DNA from: Planctomycetaceae bacterium
GTDB taxonomy: Bacteria; Planctomycetota; Planctomycetia; Pirellulales; Lacipirellulaceae
Assembly: GCA_003233055.1 (NCBI GenBank)
Contig: QIKP01000009.1
Location: 1 to 64,000 of the forward strand
DNA length: 64,000 bases
Direction of reading: 5' to 3'
Part shown: positions 26,567 to 36,404 of the stretch, piece after piece
How positions within the stretch are numbered: the first letter of the stretch is position 1
How the letters are laid out: every line of letters starts with the position of its first letter
Notes under the pieces: generated by a model
The model's database searches: none
Seen by the model: only the letters and a program-made list of their open reading frames with translations
Told to the model about the DNA's origin: nothing
Made by a program: the position numbers and the translations under genes

Positions 26567-26603
26567 ATTCGTGGTTTCCCCTGCCTCGGATTCCGTGAGC
26601 GGT
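26567..26603 (-). repeat. 37-bp dispersed repeat family, copy
   Basis: GATTCGTGGTTTCCCCTGCC, then TCGGATTCCGTGAGCGG. It is the inverse of the copy at 32885-32919 and closely matches 49778-49814. Confidence 0.75.
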
Positions 26604-27102
26604 TTCAAAGAAATTTGGACGGGATTTAAAGAATCAACAGGATCCCTTCGGTCTACGGCATCTTGTCCATCCTGTAAATCCTGTCCAAAAACTTCTACGT
26701 GCTTCGCCAACTTTTGCCGTCAGCAAAACGAACCGTGGTAGCCTCAACCAAGCTTGGGCAGTTCCCCCCTTTTCTTGATGAAAGTGGGCCAATTCGTTTG
26801 GTAGACTGTCCGTTCCAGCGGGTCTATCATGCGTTCCTTGACGCCGACTGATTTTTGTCCGATCGACACGACACTATTGGATAAAATTCGTCGAGTTCTG
26901 GCTCTACTGAAAATGAAAAACCTCCTTCCAAAACAGAAAAAACCGCCACCCATGGCACGACAAAACTCCAAGGTTCTGTCCCCCCGAATCGTTTTCCCGG
27001 TTTTGCGGGACAGAATGGACAAAACCGATTCCCCATTCCGAACGGACCACGGCCCTTCCGGGCTCCACTCACCAAATTCCCACCCTCAATACTGTCCAAA
27101 AT

Positions 27103-29757
27103 ATGCCTTTCCGATTTGACAAACTGACCCTCAAAGCCCAAGAGGCGGTGCAGCAGGCGCAGGAGCTGGCCGCCGGTGCGGGGAATCCACAGATCGAGCC
27201 GATGCACTTGCTCGCCGCACTACTTGCCGAGCGCGAAGGGGTCGTGCGCCCTCTGCTCGAAAAGATGGGGGCCAATATCGGGCAGCTTGTGCAAATCGTT
27301 GAGGCCGAACGGGGGCACTTGCCAAAAGCTTCAGGCGGAGCGCCGCCGCAGATGGGGGGCGACCTGAGCCGCCTGCTCGACGCGGCCCAGTCCCAAGCGG
27401 AGGCGATGAAAGACGAGTTTGTCTCGACCGAGCATCTGCTGCTTGCCCTCGCCAAAACGAAAACGACAGCCAAGGAGACGCTCGACCTCCATGCCATTCA
27501 CGAGCACGATATCCTCCAAGCTCTCCAGCAAGTTCGCGGTTCGGCACGGGTGACCGACCAGGAGCCAGAGGGGAAATTTCAGGCGCTTGAAAAGTATGGT
27601 ATCGACCTGGTCGAACGGGCCAGGCAAGGCAAACTCGATCCGGTGATCGGTCGCGATCAGGAGATCCGCCGCGTGATCCAGGTCCTCTCGCGCCGCCGGA
27701 AAAATAACCCCGTACTTATCGGCGAACCAGGCGTTGGGAAAACGGCAATTGCCGAGGGGCTCGCGCTGCGGATCGTCGAGGGGGATGTCCCCGAGTCGCT
27801 CAAAAACCGCCGCGTTGTGGCACTCGACATGGGGGCGCTGGTTGCTGGGGCCAAGTATCGCGGCGAGTTCGAGGAGCGACTCAAGGCGGTGCTGCGCGAA
27901 GTCGAAGATGCCGCAGGCAGCGTCGTCATGTTCATCGACGAGTTACACACGGTCATCGGTGCCGGCGCGTCGGAAGGGTCGGGCGACGCGGCCAACCTGC
28001 TCAAGCCAGCGCTCGCCCGGGGCGAGCTGCGCTGCATCGGCGCGACAACGCTCGACGAGTACCGCAAGTACATCGAGAAAGATGCCGCCCTCGAACGCCG
28101 CTTCCAGCCGGTGATGATTGGCGAACCAAGCGTCGAAGATACCCTCGCGATTCTTCGTGGCCTGAAACCACGTTACGAAGCCCATCATCAAGGCGTGAAA
28201 ATCAAGGACTCCGCGCTCGTCGCCGCGGCGGAACTATCCGATCGGTACATTGCCGATCGGTTCCTGCCCGATAAGGCCATTGATCTGGTCGACGAGGCGA
28301 TGAGCCGGCTCGCAATGGAGCTGCAAAGCGTGCCGCAGGAAATCGACGAGGTGCAGCGGCGTATCACTCAACTGGAGTTGGCCGCCCGACAGCTCGCTGA
28401 GGAGACCGAGGGACACGCGCAAGATCGGCTCGAAGAAATCAACGCCGAGTTAGAAACCTTGCGGCACGACCTGGCCAGCCTGCGGGAACAGTGGGAGGCA
28501 GAAAAGCTGGGGGTTGGCGACGTGACCGATGTCCGGAAGAAGCTTGAAGAAGCCAAGCTCGCCTACCAGCAACACGCCGCCACAATCCACGAAAAACAGT
28601 CGACCGGCGCCATGATCGACGAAGCCGACTACCAGCGGCTCTACGAACTTGACCAGGCAAAAAATCAGCTCGAAACCCAACTGGCTGAAATTGAATCCCG
28701 GCAAGAACAGCAGAACGAAGCGGAGAAAACAACCAAGTCGCACCGCCGGCTCCTCCGCCAAGAGGTCGGCCCCGACGAGATTGCCGACATTGTTAGCGCA
28801 TGGACCGGTATTCCCATGTCCCGCATGCTGGAGACCGAGCGGGCCAAGCTGCTGGTGCTCGAAGAGCGCCTCCATCAGCGCGTCATCGGTCAGCACGCGG
28901 CGGTTGAGGCGGTAGCCAACGCCGTGCGCCGAAGCCGAAGCGGACTACAAGACCCGAACCGGCCGATCGGCTCGTTCCTGTTTTGCGGCCCGACTGGTGT
29001 TGGTAAGACGGAGCTCACCAAGGCGCTCGCGCAGGTGATGTTTGACAATGAGCATGCGATGGTTCGTCTCGACATGAGCGAGTTCATGGAGAAGCACACG
29101 GTGAGCCGGCTGATCGGTGCGCCTCCTGGCTACGTCGGTTACGAGGAAGGAGGCATGTTGACCGAGGCCGTCCGCCGACGACCTTACTGCGTCGTGTTGC
29201 TCGACGAGATTGAAAAGGCACATCGCGATGTTTTCAATATCCTCCTGCAAGTCCTCGACGATGGCCGGCTCTCCGACAACCAGGGCCACACGGTCGACTT
29301 TACGAATACGATCATCGTGATGACCTCGAACGTCGGCAGCCAAAGGATCCAGGAGGTGGCCGCCGACGGAGGGACGAGCGATGCCATGCACCAAGCGGTA
29401 ACCGATGCTTTGGCGGCCCGATTCTTGCCAGAGTTCCTTAACCGAATCGACGAAACGATTGTCTTCGAGCCTCTTGCGCGGGACGAGCTGCGAAAGATCG
29501 TCGACCTGCAGGTCACCGCGTTAGAAAATCTGCTCGTTAAAAAAGGCTTGCAGCTCGTGGTGACCGAAGCCGCCCGGCAGGAGATTGCCAATCGTGGTTA
29601 CGACCCGGTTTACGGAGCCCGACCGCTAAAACGCGTCATCCAGCAAGAGTTGCAGAATCCGCTAGCGACGGAACTGCTAAAGGGCCAATTTTCCGAAGGA
29701 GCGACCATCGAGATTGGACTCAACGGCGACCAGTTTACGTTCGAGAAGAATGGCTAA
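27103..29757 (+). CDS. clpB: ATP-dependent disaggregase ClpB
   Basis: 884 residues, slightly longer than usual. Order: Clp-N repeats (about 1-150), NBD1 with Walker A GEPGVGKT at 207-214 and [12 protein letters not shown], a coiled middle domain (about 400-530) and NBD2 with GPTGVGKT at 629-636 and [13 protein letters not shown]. It solubilises protein aggregates together with DnaK. The middle domain separates ClpB from ClpC and ClpA. Confidence 0.98.
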   Translation: MPFRFDKLTLKAQEAVQQAQELAAGAGNPQIEPMHLLAALLAEREGVVRPLLEKMGANIGQLVQIVEAERGHLPKASGGAPPQMGGDLSRLLDAAQSQAEAMKDEFVSTEHLLLALAKTKTTAKETLDLHAIHEHDILQALQQVRGSARVTDQEPEGKFQALEKYGIDLVERARQGKLDPVIGRDQEIRRVIQVLSRRRKNNPVLIGEPGVGKTAIAEGLALRIVEGDVPESLKNRRVVALDMGALVAGAKYRGEFEERLKAVLREVEDAAGSVVMFIDELHTVIGAGASEGSGDAANLLKPALARGELRCIGATTLDEYRKYIEKDAALERRFQPVMIGEPSVEDTLAILRGLKPRYEAHHQGVKIKDSALVAAAELSDRYIADRFLPDKAIDLVDEAMSRLAMELQSVPQEIDEVQRRITQLELAARQLAEETEGHAQDRLEEINAELETLRHDLASLREQWEAEKLGVGDVTDVRKKLEEAKLAYQQHAATIHEKQSTGAMIDEADYQRLYELDQAKNQLETQLAEIESRQEQQNEAEKTTKSHRRLLRQEVGPDEIADIVSAWTGIPMSRMLETERAKLLVLEERLHQRVIGQHAAVEAVANAVRRSRSGLQDPNRPIGSFLFCGPTGVGKTELTKALAQVMFDNEHAMVRLDMSEFMEKHTVSRLIGAPPGYVGYEEGGMLTEAVRRRPYCVVLLDEIEKAHRDVFNILLQVLDDGRLSDNQGHTVDFTNTIIVMTSNVGSQRIQEVAADGGTSDAMHQAVTDALAARFLPEFLNRIDETIVFEPLARDELRKIVDLQVTALENLLVKKGLQLVVTEAARQEIANRGYDPVYGARPLKRVIQQELQNPLATELLKGQFSEGATIEIGLNGDQFTFEKNG

Positions 29758-29971
29758 GATACGAGCGGGACCAAGGATGCGTTACCGTTGAGCGTTACTG
29801 TTGAGAACAACGCTGCGGGCTATCGCCACATCCTCCCCCGATTCCACGAACCGATGGAGCCAGCTTGTCAGAACAGGTACCGACTTGGTATCGTGCCCCT
29901 GGGAATCCCGGGTTGTCGCTTACCGTGCGCAAGTAGCCGAAGTGGCTCGACGGGACCCGCCAGCACACAAC

Positions 29972-30060
29972 GGTCGGGTGGCGGAGTCTGGTTGAACGCA
30001 CCGGTCTTGAAAACCGGCGTGCTCGTAAGAGTACCGGGGGTTCGAATCCCTCCCCGACCG
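29972..30060 (+). tRNA. tRNA-Ser (anticodon UGA)
   Basis: 89 nt. Acceptor stem GGTCGGG (29972-29978) pairs with CCCGACC (30053-30059), with discriminator G30060. The anticodon stem CCGGT/ACCGG encloses the loop CTTGAAA, anticodon TGA at 30008-30010. The long variable arm (GTGCTCGTAAGAGTACC region) fits serine. The T arm has GGTTCGAATCC. CCA is not encoded. Confidence 0.96.
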
Positions 30061-30112
30061 CTTTGGAGGCGAATTGCTGGGCTAAGGTTCCGTCGGAGAA
30101 GGCGTACGTCGG

Positions 30113-31090
30113 TCAGGCAGGAACGCCCGACTTGCATCCTTGCCAGCTGTTGCGACGTGTGAACTCGGCGTCGAGTTCCCGACGCACGGCTCCCTTGTTG
30201 AGGCACCATTCGGGGCCGATGAAGTAGTCGGGTGGTGCGTCGCCACTGATCCGCTCGACCACTACTCGCGGCGGTAGCAATTCCAAAAAATCGACAACGG
30301 CGCTGACGTAGGCCTCCTGGCCAATCAGCTCCACCTCGCCTGCGGCAACTTGGTCGGCCAGCTTGGTGTTTTTAACGCAGTAAAGATTATGAAGCTTCAC
30401 ACTATCTACTTCCAGACGTACTAACTCACGGGCGGTCGCCAACATGTCGTCATGCGACTCACCCGGCAGTCCGAGAATGGCGTGGGCGGAAATCTCGAAT
30501 CCACGACCCCGACTTCGCTCCATCGCATCCATCATGGCATCATGATGGCAACCTCGGTTCATCCAGTCGAGCGATCGGTCGTGCATGGTTTGCATTCCGA
30601 GTTCGACCGACAAGAAAGTCCGCGTCGCGATTTCTTCGAGCAAGTCGAGCACTTCGTCCGGCACGCAATCAGGTCGAGTGCCGATGGTGAGACCAACGAT
30701 TTTAGGATGAGCGAGGGCCTGTTCGTAAAGATCGCGAAGCCGATCGACCGGGGCATAGGTGTTGGTCGCCGGCTGGAAGTAAGCGAGGAACTGATCGCAG
30801 TCGGGGTACCGCTTACGCATGCGGGCCAGGTTCTGATCGATCTGCCCGGTAATGTGGGTGCGAGGCAACCGGCGGCTCGGGCTGAAACTGCGATTGTCGC
30901 AGAACGTGCAACCTCCCGTGGCGACCGAACCATCGACGTTGGGACACGTAAAACCTGCATCGAGACTCACTTTTTGCACTCGCCCGCCGAACCGCTGCGC
31001 CAGAGAAAAGCGAAATGTGTGGTAGCGGAGGCCGGCGTCGCGCCATTTCGGCTCGATCGCGATGGACGTAAGTGCTTTGGTTGACGGCAT
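30113..31090 (-). CDS. YhcC-like radical SAM protein (TIGR01212 family)
   Basis: 325 residues. The radical SAM cysteines are C49-x11-C61-x2-C64 in FTCPNVDGSVATGGCTFC, the spacing of the YhcC family. Further motifs are GTRPDCVPDEVLDLL and SVELGMQTMHDRSLDWMNRGC. The substrate is not firmly known; family members are linked to respiration or modification chemistry. It is convergent with the tRNA gene and stands alone on the minus strand. Confidence 0.93.
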   Translation of the reverse strand: MPSTKALTSIAIEPKWRDAGLRYHTFRFSLAQRFGGRVQKVSLDAGFTCPNVDGSVATGGCTFCDNRSFSPSRRLPRTHITGQIDQNLARMRKRYPDCDQFLAYFQPATNTYAPVDRLRDLYEQALAHPKIVGLTIGTRPDCVPDEVLDLLEEIATRTFLSVELGMQTMHDRSLDWMNRGCHHDAMMDAMERSRGRGFEISAHAILGLPGESHDDMLATARELVRLEVDSVKLHNLYCVKNTKLADQVAAGEVELIGQEAYVSAVVDFLELLPPRVVVERISGDAPPDYFIGPEWCLNKGAVRRELDAEFTRRNSWQGCKSGVPA

Positions 31091-31234
31091 TTGGAGCAGA
31101 CGATACGATGAAGGGTTGGCGACCGGTCGCCGTTCGAGTCATTATAGAAGGAGCGGGGCCCCACCGACTGGCTGGTGGCTCCTCCGCTTGTTTTCATTGT
31201 TTGTTCCTACCTCGTTCTACAAGAGAGGTCAACC

Positions 31235-31723
31235 ATGTACGGCGACGATGCCGAATACGGTGAACTCATTCCCTTGGGAGGGGGCGACCCCATCCCGTTG
31301 AGGAAAACGCAACTGCTGGTCGGTCGCCGCGAAAGCTGCGACATTGTCCTCCGTTTTGCCAACGTATCTGCCCACCATTGTCAGTTCACGCTCGACAGCG
31401 GCTACTGGTACGCCCGGGATCTGGGAAGTCGTAACGGGATTAAGGTTAACAATGTCCGGGTTCAAGAGAAACGCCTCGATCCGGGGGACGAGGTGGCGAT
31501 CTCGAAACACCGCTACGAAATTCGCTACATGCCCTCCGAATTGGGTGCCGTAGGTCCCCCTCCGTCCGACAACCTATCGCAAGAAATCATGGGGGAATCG
31601 CTTCTCTCGCGAGCAGGATTGTCTGCCAAGGACGAGTCGGCAGCGGTAAGCCAAGGCCAGCGACGGTACGATCCCACTAACGATGATGCGGGCCAAATTG
31701 ATTCGCCCGACAAACCTGTCTGA
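31235..31723 (+). CDS. FHA domain protein
   Basis: 162 residues from the ATG at 31235, with AGAGAGGTC upstream. The FHA domain covers about 10-98: GR at 30-31, S45-A-H-H48, N67-G. These are the residues that contact phosphothreonine. The C-terminal 60 residues are disordered (Ser, Asp, Pro-rich). rsgA starts 3 nt after the stop, so the two are likely co-translated, which suggests a link between kinase signalling and ribosome assembly (inference). Confidence 0.92.
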   Translation: MYGDDAEYGELIPLGGGDPIPLRKTQLLVGRRESCDIVLRFANVSAHHCQFTLDSGYWYARDLGSRNGIKVNNVRVQEKRLDPGDEVAISKHRYEIRYMPSELGAVGPPPSDNLSQEIMGESLLSRAGLSAKDESAAVSQGQRRYDPTNDDAGQIDSPDKPV

Positions 31724-31726
31724 TCG

Positions 31727-32854
31727 ATGGCGCCCAAGAAAAAGAAATTGCGCACGTCGTTCCGGAAGAACCGAGGAGTCCGTACTCGCGAAAATGATTT
31801 GACGCGGCGATTCGACAACGACGACACCGATGATCAGGTGCAACACGAGCGGGTGAGTGGCAAGGGAGAACTGACGCGCAAGCGAACCGTTGCTGGTGCC
31901 GATTGGGTGGAAGACGACGCCGGCGCGCTGCTGTTGCCGGACGTCGACAAAACCATCTGTCGAATGGGTCGAGTGCTTCGAGTGCAAGGCCTTGTGAGCC
32001 GGGTTCGGGACGCTGCGGGGCAAGTTTACCTTTGTGCCACACGGAGGCTCCTCAAGACACTCTCTACCGACCAGCGGCATGTGGTTGCGGCGGGCGATTA
32101 CGTTTGGTTTCGGCCCGAGGGAGACGCCGAAGGGATCATCGAGCGGGTCGAGCCGAGGCGGGGTGTGTTGTCTCGCACCAGTCGTGGTAGGCAGCATGTG
32201 ATCGTTGCGAACGTCGATCAAGTGGTTGCCGTGGCAAGCGCCGCGGAGCCTCGCCTCAAGCCCAACTTGTTGGATCGGTTCTTGCTTACGGCCGAGCGAG
32301 CGAAGATTCGCCCGGTCCTCTGTATCAACAAAATCGACCTGGTCGACCCGGCCGACTTCATGCCGCTGGTTGGCGTTTACAGCCAGTTGGGCTACCAAGT
32401 GCTGCTTGTCTCGGCCCTCACTGGGCAAAACATGGACCTGTTGCGGAAGCTACTCGCCGGTCGCGACAGTGTTCTCTCGGGGCAGAGCGGTGTCGGCAAG
32501 TCATCGCTGCTCAACGCCATCGAACCGGGCCTTGGGCTGCGCGTGCAAACGGTCAGTAGCGAATCGGAAAAAGGCCGTCACACAACGACGACCGCCGAAC
32601 TTTATCCGTTGCAACTGGGCGGTCATGTCATCGATACGCCCGGCATCCGTCAGTTTCAACTTTGGGATGTGATCCCCGAAGAAGTGGCGGGCTACTTCCG
32701 CGAAATGCGACCCTATGTTTCGGGGTGCAGGTACCCGGACTGCACCCACACGCACGAAGACTTCTGCGCCGTGAAAGACGCGGTCGCCGATGGCCACCTC
32801 AACACCCGGCGTTACGAAAGCTTTGTGCAAATCCATGCCGGCGACGAAGCGTGA
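31727..32854 (+). CDS. rsgA: Ribosome small-subunit assembly GTPase RsgA
   Basis: 375 residues. A basic N-terminal tail of about 75 residues (MAPKKKKLRTSFRKNRG) precedes an OB fold and a circularly permuted GTPase in which NKID (201-204) comes before the P-loop GQSGVGKSS (252-260). DTPGIRQF follows, then the C-terminal zinc knuckle CRYPDCTHTHEDFC. It matures the 30S subunit using GTP. The long tail is similar in style to other planctomycete RsgA proteins. Confidence 0.97.
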   Translation: MAPKKKKLRTSFRKNRGVRTRENDLTRRFDNDDTDDQVQHERVSGKGELTRKRTVAGADWVEDDAGALLLPDVDKTICRMGRVLRVQGLVSRVRDAAGQVYLCATRRLLKTLSTDQRHVVAAGDYVWFRPEGDAEGIIERVEPRRGVLSRTSRGRQHVIVANVDQVVAVASAAEPRLKPNLLDRFLLTAERAKIRPVLCINKIDLVDPADFMPLVGVYSQLGYQVLLVSALTGQNMDLLRKLLAGRDSVLSGQSGVGKSSLLNAIEPGLGLRVQTVSSESEKGRHTTTTAELYPLQLGGHVIDTPGIRQFQLWDVIPEEVAGYFREMRPYVSGCRYPDCTHTHEDFCAVKDAVADGHLNTRRYESFVQIHAGDEA

Positions 32855-32884
32855 AGCGGCTTGCATCTCGACGAAAAAGTAACT

Positions 32885-33110
32885 GTTCACGAAATCCAAG
32901 GCAGGGGAAACCACGAATCCTACGAATATTCGTGTTCCTGCTTCTGACTGCGAACGGTTGCCAAGGTTTGTCTCTGCCGACTAGCGTTCCCCTCCCCCTG
33001 ATGAACTGCGAAGGTAAGGAACACTCCTCTTCGCGTCAATCTTTCGCCGTTGGTTGCCAGTGATTCGTAGGATTCGTTCGATTCGTGGTTGCCTTTTTTC
33101 GGCCGTGAAC
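32885..33110. repeat. 226-bp segment with inverted 37-bp-family ends
   Basis: The left end has GTTCACG (32885-32891) and AACCACGAATC (32909-32919). The right end has GATTCGTGGTT (33080-33090) and CGTGAAC (33104-33110). The two ends are inverted relative to each other, as in a miniature element. The centre has no gene. It fills the gap between rsgA and the M42 peptidase. Confidence 0.6.
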
Positions 33111-33124
33111 GGTTCCACAAAAAA

Positions 33125-34189
33125 CTACCGGGGTGTGAAGTCGGCATCGGCTTCGATGCCTAGCACGAATTCCGCCAAGAGATCGGCGCATTGGTCGAGG
33201 TCGTCGAGCGAAACCATCTCGACCGCGCTGTGCATGTAGCGGTTCGGGACACTTACGATGGCGGTGGCGACGCCGCCTCGTGAAAGCTGCATCGCGTTGG
33301 CGTCGGTCCCGGGCGGGCGGCCGATGCCACACCATTGGAGTGGCGTGTCGGCTGTTTCGCCGGCCGCTTTGAGCCGGCTGGCGACGACCGGATTGATATT
33401 CGGCCCGCGATAGACCACAGGCCCGCCACCCAGCTTCACATCGCCCTCTTGGTTCTTATCGATCGTGGGGCAATCGGTCGCGTGCGTCACATCGACCGCA
33501 ATGCCGACATGGGGGTTGATGCCGTAGGTGCTGGTCGCTGCGCCGCGCAGGCCGACTTCTTCTTGAACGGTCGCGACCGAGTGAAGTGCCACTTTCAGCC
33601 CGCCCCGTTTCACCGCGCGGCGTGCCGCTTCCATGCAAACCCAAAGCCCGGTCTTGTCGTCCATGCCAGGCGAGTTGGCTAGGCCGTTGCGCATCTCTTG
33701 ATAGCCAAGTTCGAGTGTCACGCAGTCGCCGATCGCCACCGCCTCTTTCGCTTCCGCCTTGTCCTTCGCACCGATGTCGAGCCAAAGGTCTTTTTGCTTG
33801 ACGACTTCCTTGCGCTCCGAGGGTTCGAGTAGGTGAATCGCCTTGCGGGCGATGACCGCCGGGATCGGTCCTGCCGATGCGTGGATCGTCATTCGCTGCC
33901 CGACCAATTGCTGCGGGTCCCAGCCACCGATCGGACTGGTGTAGATGAATCCACTGTCGTTGATATGCGTCACAATCAATCCAATTTGGTCGGCGTGGCC
34001 GGCGAACATCACGCGCAGGTCGGCCTTCGGATTGCAACTGGCGATGACGTTCCCATGCAAGTCGGTCCGAATGTCGTCGGCGAACTTGCTGGCGTACTCA
34101 CGGACCAAGTTTTGCACCGGTACTTCGTAGCCGGAAGGGCTTGGCGTCTCGAGGAGTTGGACAAGGAACTCTTTGGAAGATTTTTCCAT
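33125..34189 (-). CDS. M42 family metallopeptidase (glutamyl/endo-aminopeptidase type)
   Basis: 354 residues. Metal ligands are recognisable: His in MFAGHADQIG, Asp in NSPGMDDKTG, Glu-Glu in VQEEVGLRGA, Asp in AVDVTHATD, and a late His in NRYMHSAVEMV. M42 enzymes form dodecameric cytoplasmic aminopeptidases that trim peptides from the proteasome or Clp proteases. It is a single gene on the minus strand. Confidence 0.95.
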   Translation of the reverse strand: MEKSSKEFLVQLLETPSPSGYEVPVQNLVREYASKFADDIRTDLHGNVIASCNPKADLRVMFAGHADQIGLIVTHINDSGFIYTSPIGGWDPQQLVGQRMTIHASAGPIPAVIARKAIHLLEPSERKEVVKQKDLWLDIGAKDKAEAKEAVAIGDCVTLELGYQEMRNGLANSPGMDDKTGLWVCMEAARRAVKRGGLKVALHSVATVQEEVGLRGAATSTYGINPHVGIAVDVTHATDCPTIDKNQEGDVKLGGGPVVYRGPNINPVVASRLKAAGETADTPLQWCGIGRPPGTDANAMQLSRGGVATAIVSVPNRYMHSAVEMVSLDDLDQCADLLAEFVLGIEADADFTPR

Positions 34190-34299
34190 GAGGGACTTTC
34201 AAGTGGGGGAGGCAGGGGGCGCGGTGCGAGAACAGGCAGCAAGGTTCTTCCGAGACCAACATTCCATCGGGGGCATTATCCTGCCCCGAGCAGGAGAAT

Positions 34300-34725
34300 T
34301 CAACCGGCTGGCGAGTGGCTCATCATCTCCTCGACGTCGGGCCACTCGCCAAGTTCCAGGAGATTTCCGTCCGGATCGTGGAAGAAGAGTTGACGGTAGC
34401 CGTAGTCGGGCAGGCGGCCTTCGATTGTCGGGACCCCATGTGCCGCAAGCAGCTCCCTTGCTCGGTCGATGTCGTGGGCGCGGAAGGCGAGATGACTCCG
34501 GCGTCTGTTCTCGCGATCGGTGATCGGGTCGAAACGGTCGTCGTGAATCAGGTGCAGCATCATACCGAGGCCTTCGGAGTAGAGCCAACTCCCCGCAAAG
34601 GAAAAGCTAGGCCGAGCGACTTCGTGAAAACCGAGGAGGCTGGTGTAAAAGGCGACGCTAGCGGCGACGTTGGTCGTGTTGAGCGCAGCGTGATTGAATC
34701 GGCCGACCGCGATAGCATCCGGCAT
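34300..34725 (-). CDS. VOC / glyoxalase-fold protein
   Basis: 141 residues from the ATG at 34725, with GGAAGG upstream. Two beta-alpha-beta-beta-beta modules are visible: FNHAALNTTNVAASVAFYTSLLGF and SHLAFRAHDIDRARELLAAHGV, with metal-type His and Glu in HAALN and LLELGEWPD. Possible roles are glyoxalase, dioxygenase or fosfomycin-type activity; the sequence alone does not decide. Confidence 0.88.
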   Translation of the reverse strand: MPDAIAVGRFNHAALNTTNVAASVAFYTSLLGFHEVARPSFSFAGSWLYSEGLGMMLHLIHDDRFDPITDRENRRRSHLAFRAHDIDRARELLAAHGVPTIEGRLPDYGYRQLFFHDPDGNLLELGEWPDVEEMMSHSPAG

Positions 34726-34914
34726 GGAGAAACCTTCCGATCTTGAAGCGAGCAAGGGAAACAATTTGGATCGATTGTAACGATTTTTTCAACTAGGGGC
34801 TTGCTAGCAGTCGATAAACCGTGCGGGGGAAGACGTCTCGCGCAGGCGATGCGCCCCGCTCGCGATGATTTTCCGACCGACTATCCTTTTCCTGACTAGC
34901 GAAAGGCCGATCCT

Positions 34915-35610
34915 ATGATAGGTCGCACAATGCAATTGATGGTAGCTGCCACACTCACCGCCTTCCTCTGCACCGGATGCGCTCAATGCAGGGTTGGTTC
35001 GCATGGCGGGTGCGGGGCAGGCTGCGGAAGCGGATGTGGCTACGCGGGTCAAACTTATGGTGGCTGCGGCAGTTGCGGCAGCGGTTTGGAACTCTGTCCC
35101 TGCACGGGGCCCTGCGCCAGCGGTGGATGCGAACCAGGTTGCGCCGTCGACCCTGGGTGCGGGGTGATCGCTGAACCTGGCTGCGGCTGCGTCGCCGACT
35201 GCGATCCGGGCTGTGGTATCGAGCCTTCTTGTGGCGTCGGTGGTGGTTGCGGCGGTGGTTGCGGTAGTTGTGGCCGTACGCCTAGTATTTTGGGCGGCGC
35301 GTGCCGTCTGATCCAGTGCGTCTTTGGCGACGTCTGCCCAACGGGTAGTTGCGGTGGTGGGTGCTCTGGCTGCGATGGGGAACTCTACTGGAACGAATGG
35401 CATAACGACCCGCCTCGCTGCAGCGACCCCTGCACGAGCTGTGGCGATTGGGTCGGCCCGGCGGCGGGTGGATGCAGCAGCTGCGAGCAAGGCTATTCAG
35501 GAGCTAGCTACTCCGAAGGTGGCTACGCGGACGGACGTCGTGAGCGGGCTCCAAGCCGGTCGCCGCAAGTAGCGCGCGAAGCGACCATCGATGGGCCGCG
35601 CTTCCGATAG
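34915..35610 (+). CDS. Gly/Cys-rich lipoprotein, planctomycete type
   Basis: 231 residues from the ATG at 34915 (a second ATG at 34930). The signal peptide ends in the lipobox L-C-T-G-C at about residue 22, so the mature protein is probably lipid-anchored. About 33 cysteines are spread through GCG and CGSC repeats. A WNEWHNDPPRC block follows, then a Ser/Arg-rich tail. There is no known enzyme domain. Disulfide cross-linking in the envelope is plausible (inference). The Cys/Gly codons make the region highly repetitive. Confidence 0.82.
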   Translation: MIGRTMQLMVAATLTAFLCTGCAQCRVGSHGGCGAGCGSGCGYAGQTYGGCGSCGSGLELCPCTGPCASGGCEPGCAVDPGCGVIAEPGCGCVADCDPGCGIEPSCGVGGGCGGGCGSCGRTPSILGGACRLIQCVFGDVCPTGSCGGGCSGCDGELYWNEWHNDPPRCSDPCTSCGDWVGPAAGGCSSCEQGYSGASYSEGGYADGRRERAPSRSPQVAREATIDGPRFR

Positions 35611-35613
35611 GTC

Positions 35614-36384
35614 TCATCGGGAGAACAATCGCTGGGCGTTGAGGGTTGTCGCTTTGGCGATGACTTCCACAGGCACGCCGCGAACCTCTGCCAAACAGGC
35701 GGCCGTATGCACCACGTGGGCTGGTTCGTTTCGGCGAATCTTTCGCACCGGTACGGGCGACAGGTAGGGCGAGTCGGTTTCGATCAGTAGGCGATCCTCG
35801 GGGACCTTCGCGGCGACTGCACGCAAGTCGTCGGACTTTTTGTAAGTCACCATGCCGGCGAAGCTGATGAAAAGGCCTAATTCAACCGCCTCGGCCGCCC
35901 CTTGGGCCGTGCCGGTGAAGGAGTGCATCACGCCGGCGAGCGGCCCTCGCTGGCGTGCCTCGCGAAGCATTTCCAAGATATCTTCTTCGCAATTGCGCAT
36001 GTGAACGATAAAGGGCAGCTCCCGTTCCTGCGACAACCGTAAGTGCCGATCGAAATAATCTTGCTGCACATCGAACGGCGCATCGTCCCAATGCCGATCG
36101 AGCCCGGTTTCGCCAATGGCTACGACGCCTGGCTTCCTCGTGAGGGCAACGATGCGTTCCCAATCGTCGGGCTCCGCTTCATGCACGTAGTTGGGTTGGA
36201 TGCCAACCGCGGCGTGGAGGCCGGCATGTTTTTCAGCCAGCGCCACGCACGCCGCGCTGGTCGGAGCGGTGACACCGACCGCAACGATATTCTGAACACC
36301 CGCACTGGCGGCGCGTGCGACGACGGCGGCGCGATCGGCATCGAAGGAGGCCTGGTCAAGATGGGCGTGGGTATCGAAGTACAT
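35614..36384 (-). CDS. TatD family metal-dependent DNase
   Basis: 256 residues from the ATG at 36384 (MYFDTHAHLD); upstream in-frame sequence overlaps the next gene. Motifs: DTHAHLD, GIQP, IGETGLDRHWD, PFIVHMRNCEEDI, MHSFTG and ETDSPYLSP, giving the two-metal TIM barrel. TatD proteins are 3'-5' DNases. The stop lies 4 bp from the end of the convergent Cys-rich lipoprotein gene. Confidence 0.95.
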   Translation of the reverse strand: MYFDTHAHLDQASFDADRAAVVARAASAGVQNIVAVGVTAPTSAACVALAEKHAGLHAAVGIQPNYVHEAEPDDWERIVALTRKPGVVAIGETGLDRHWDDAPFDVQQDYFDRHLRLSQERELPFIVHMRNCEEDILEMLREARQRGPLAGVMHSFTGTAQGAAEAVELGLFISFAGMVTYKKSDDLRAVAAKVPEDRLLIETDSPYLSPVPVRKIRRNEPAHVVHTAACLAEVRGVPVEVIAKATTLNAQRLFSR

Positions 36385-36404
36385 AGGGAATCGCCGTTCG
36401 TGGT

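Larger units (their letters stand above)
25892..27102. other. 1.2-kb gap between dnaK and clpB, repeat-rich
   Basis: Contents: a hairpin after dnaK, a decayed antitoxin-like gene (25976-26182), a hairpin module (26403-26470), a palindrome (26516-26540) and an inverted 37-bp repeat (26567-26603). It also has a short direct repeat of ATCCTGT-type words near 26670 and an AT-richer stretch before clpB. Apart from the remnant I see no protein gene. The clpB promoter should lie between 26750 and 27100, but no clear -35/-10 pair is visible. Confidence 0.65.

Noticed and set aside
26183-26629. A 148-residue open frame between dnaK and clpB
   Set aside because: It runs through the hairpin module and the palindrome and has no domain-like pattern, so it is most likely chance coding in repeat DNA.
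26838-26885. Possible promoter (TTGACG and an AT-rich box) before clpB
   Set aside because: The spacing between the two boxes is about 37 bp, far from the usual 17, and no alternative pair fits.
34804-35490. A 228-residue Ala/Thr-rich frame opposite the Cys-rich lipoprotein
   Set aside because: Its composition follows from the repeated GGC/TGC codons of the true gene; it has no motifs.
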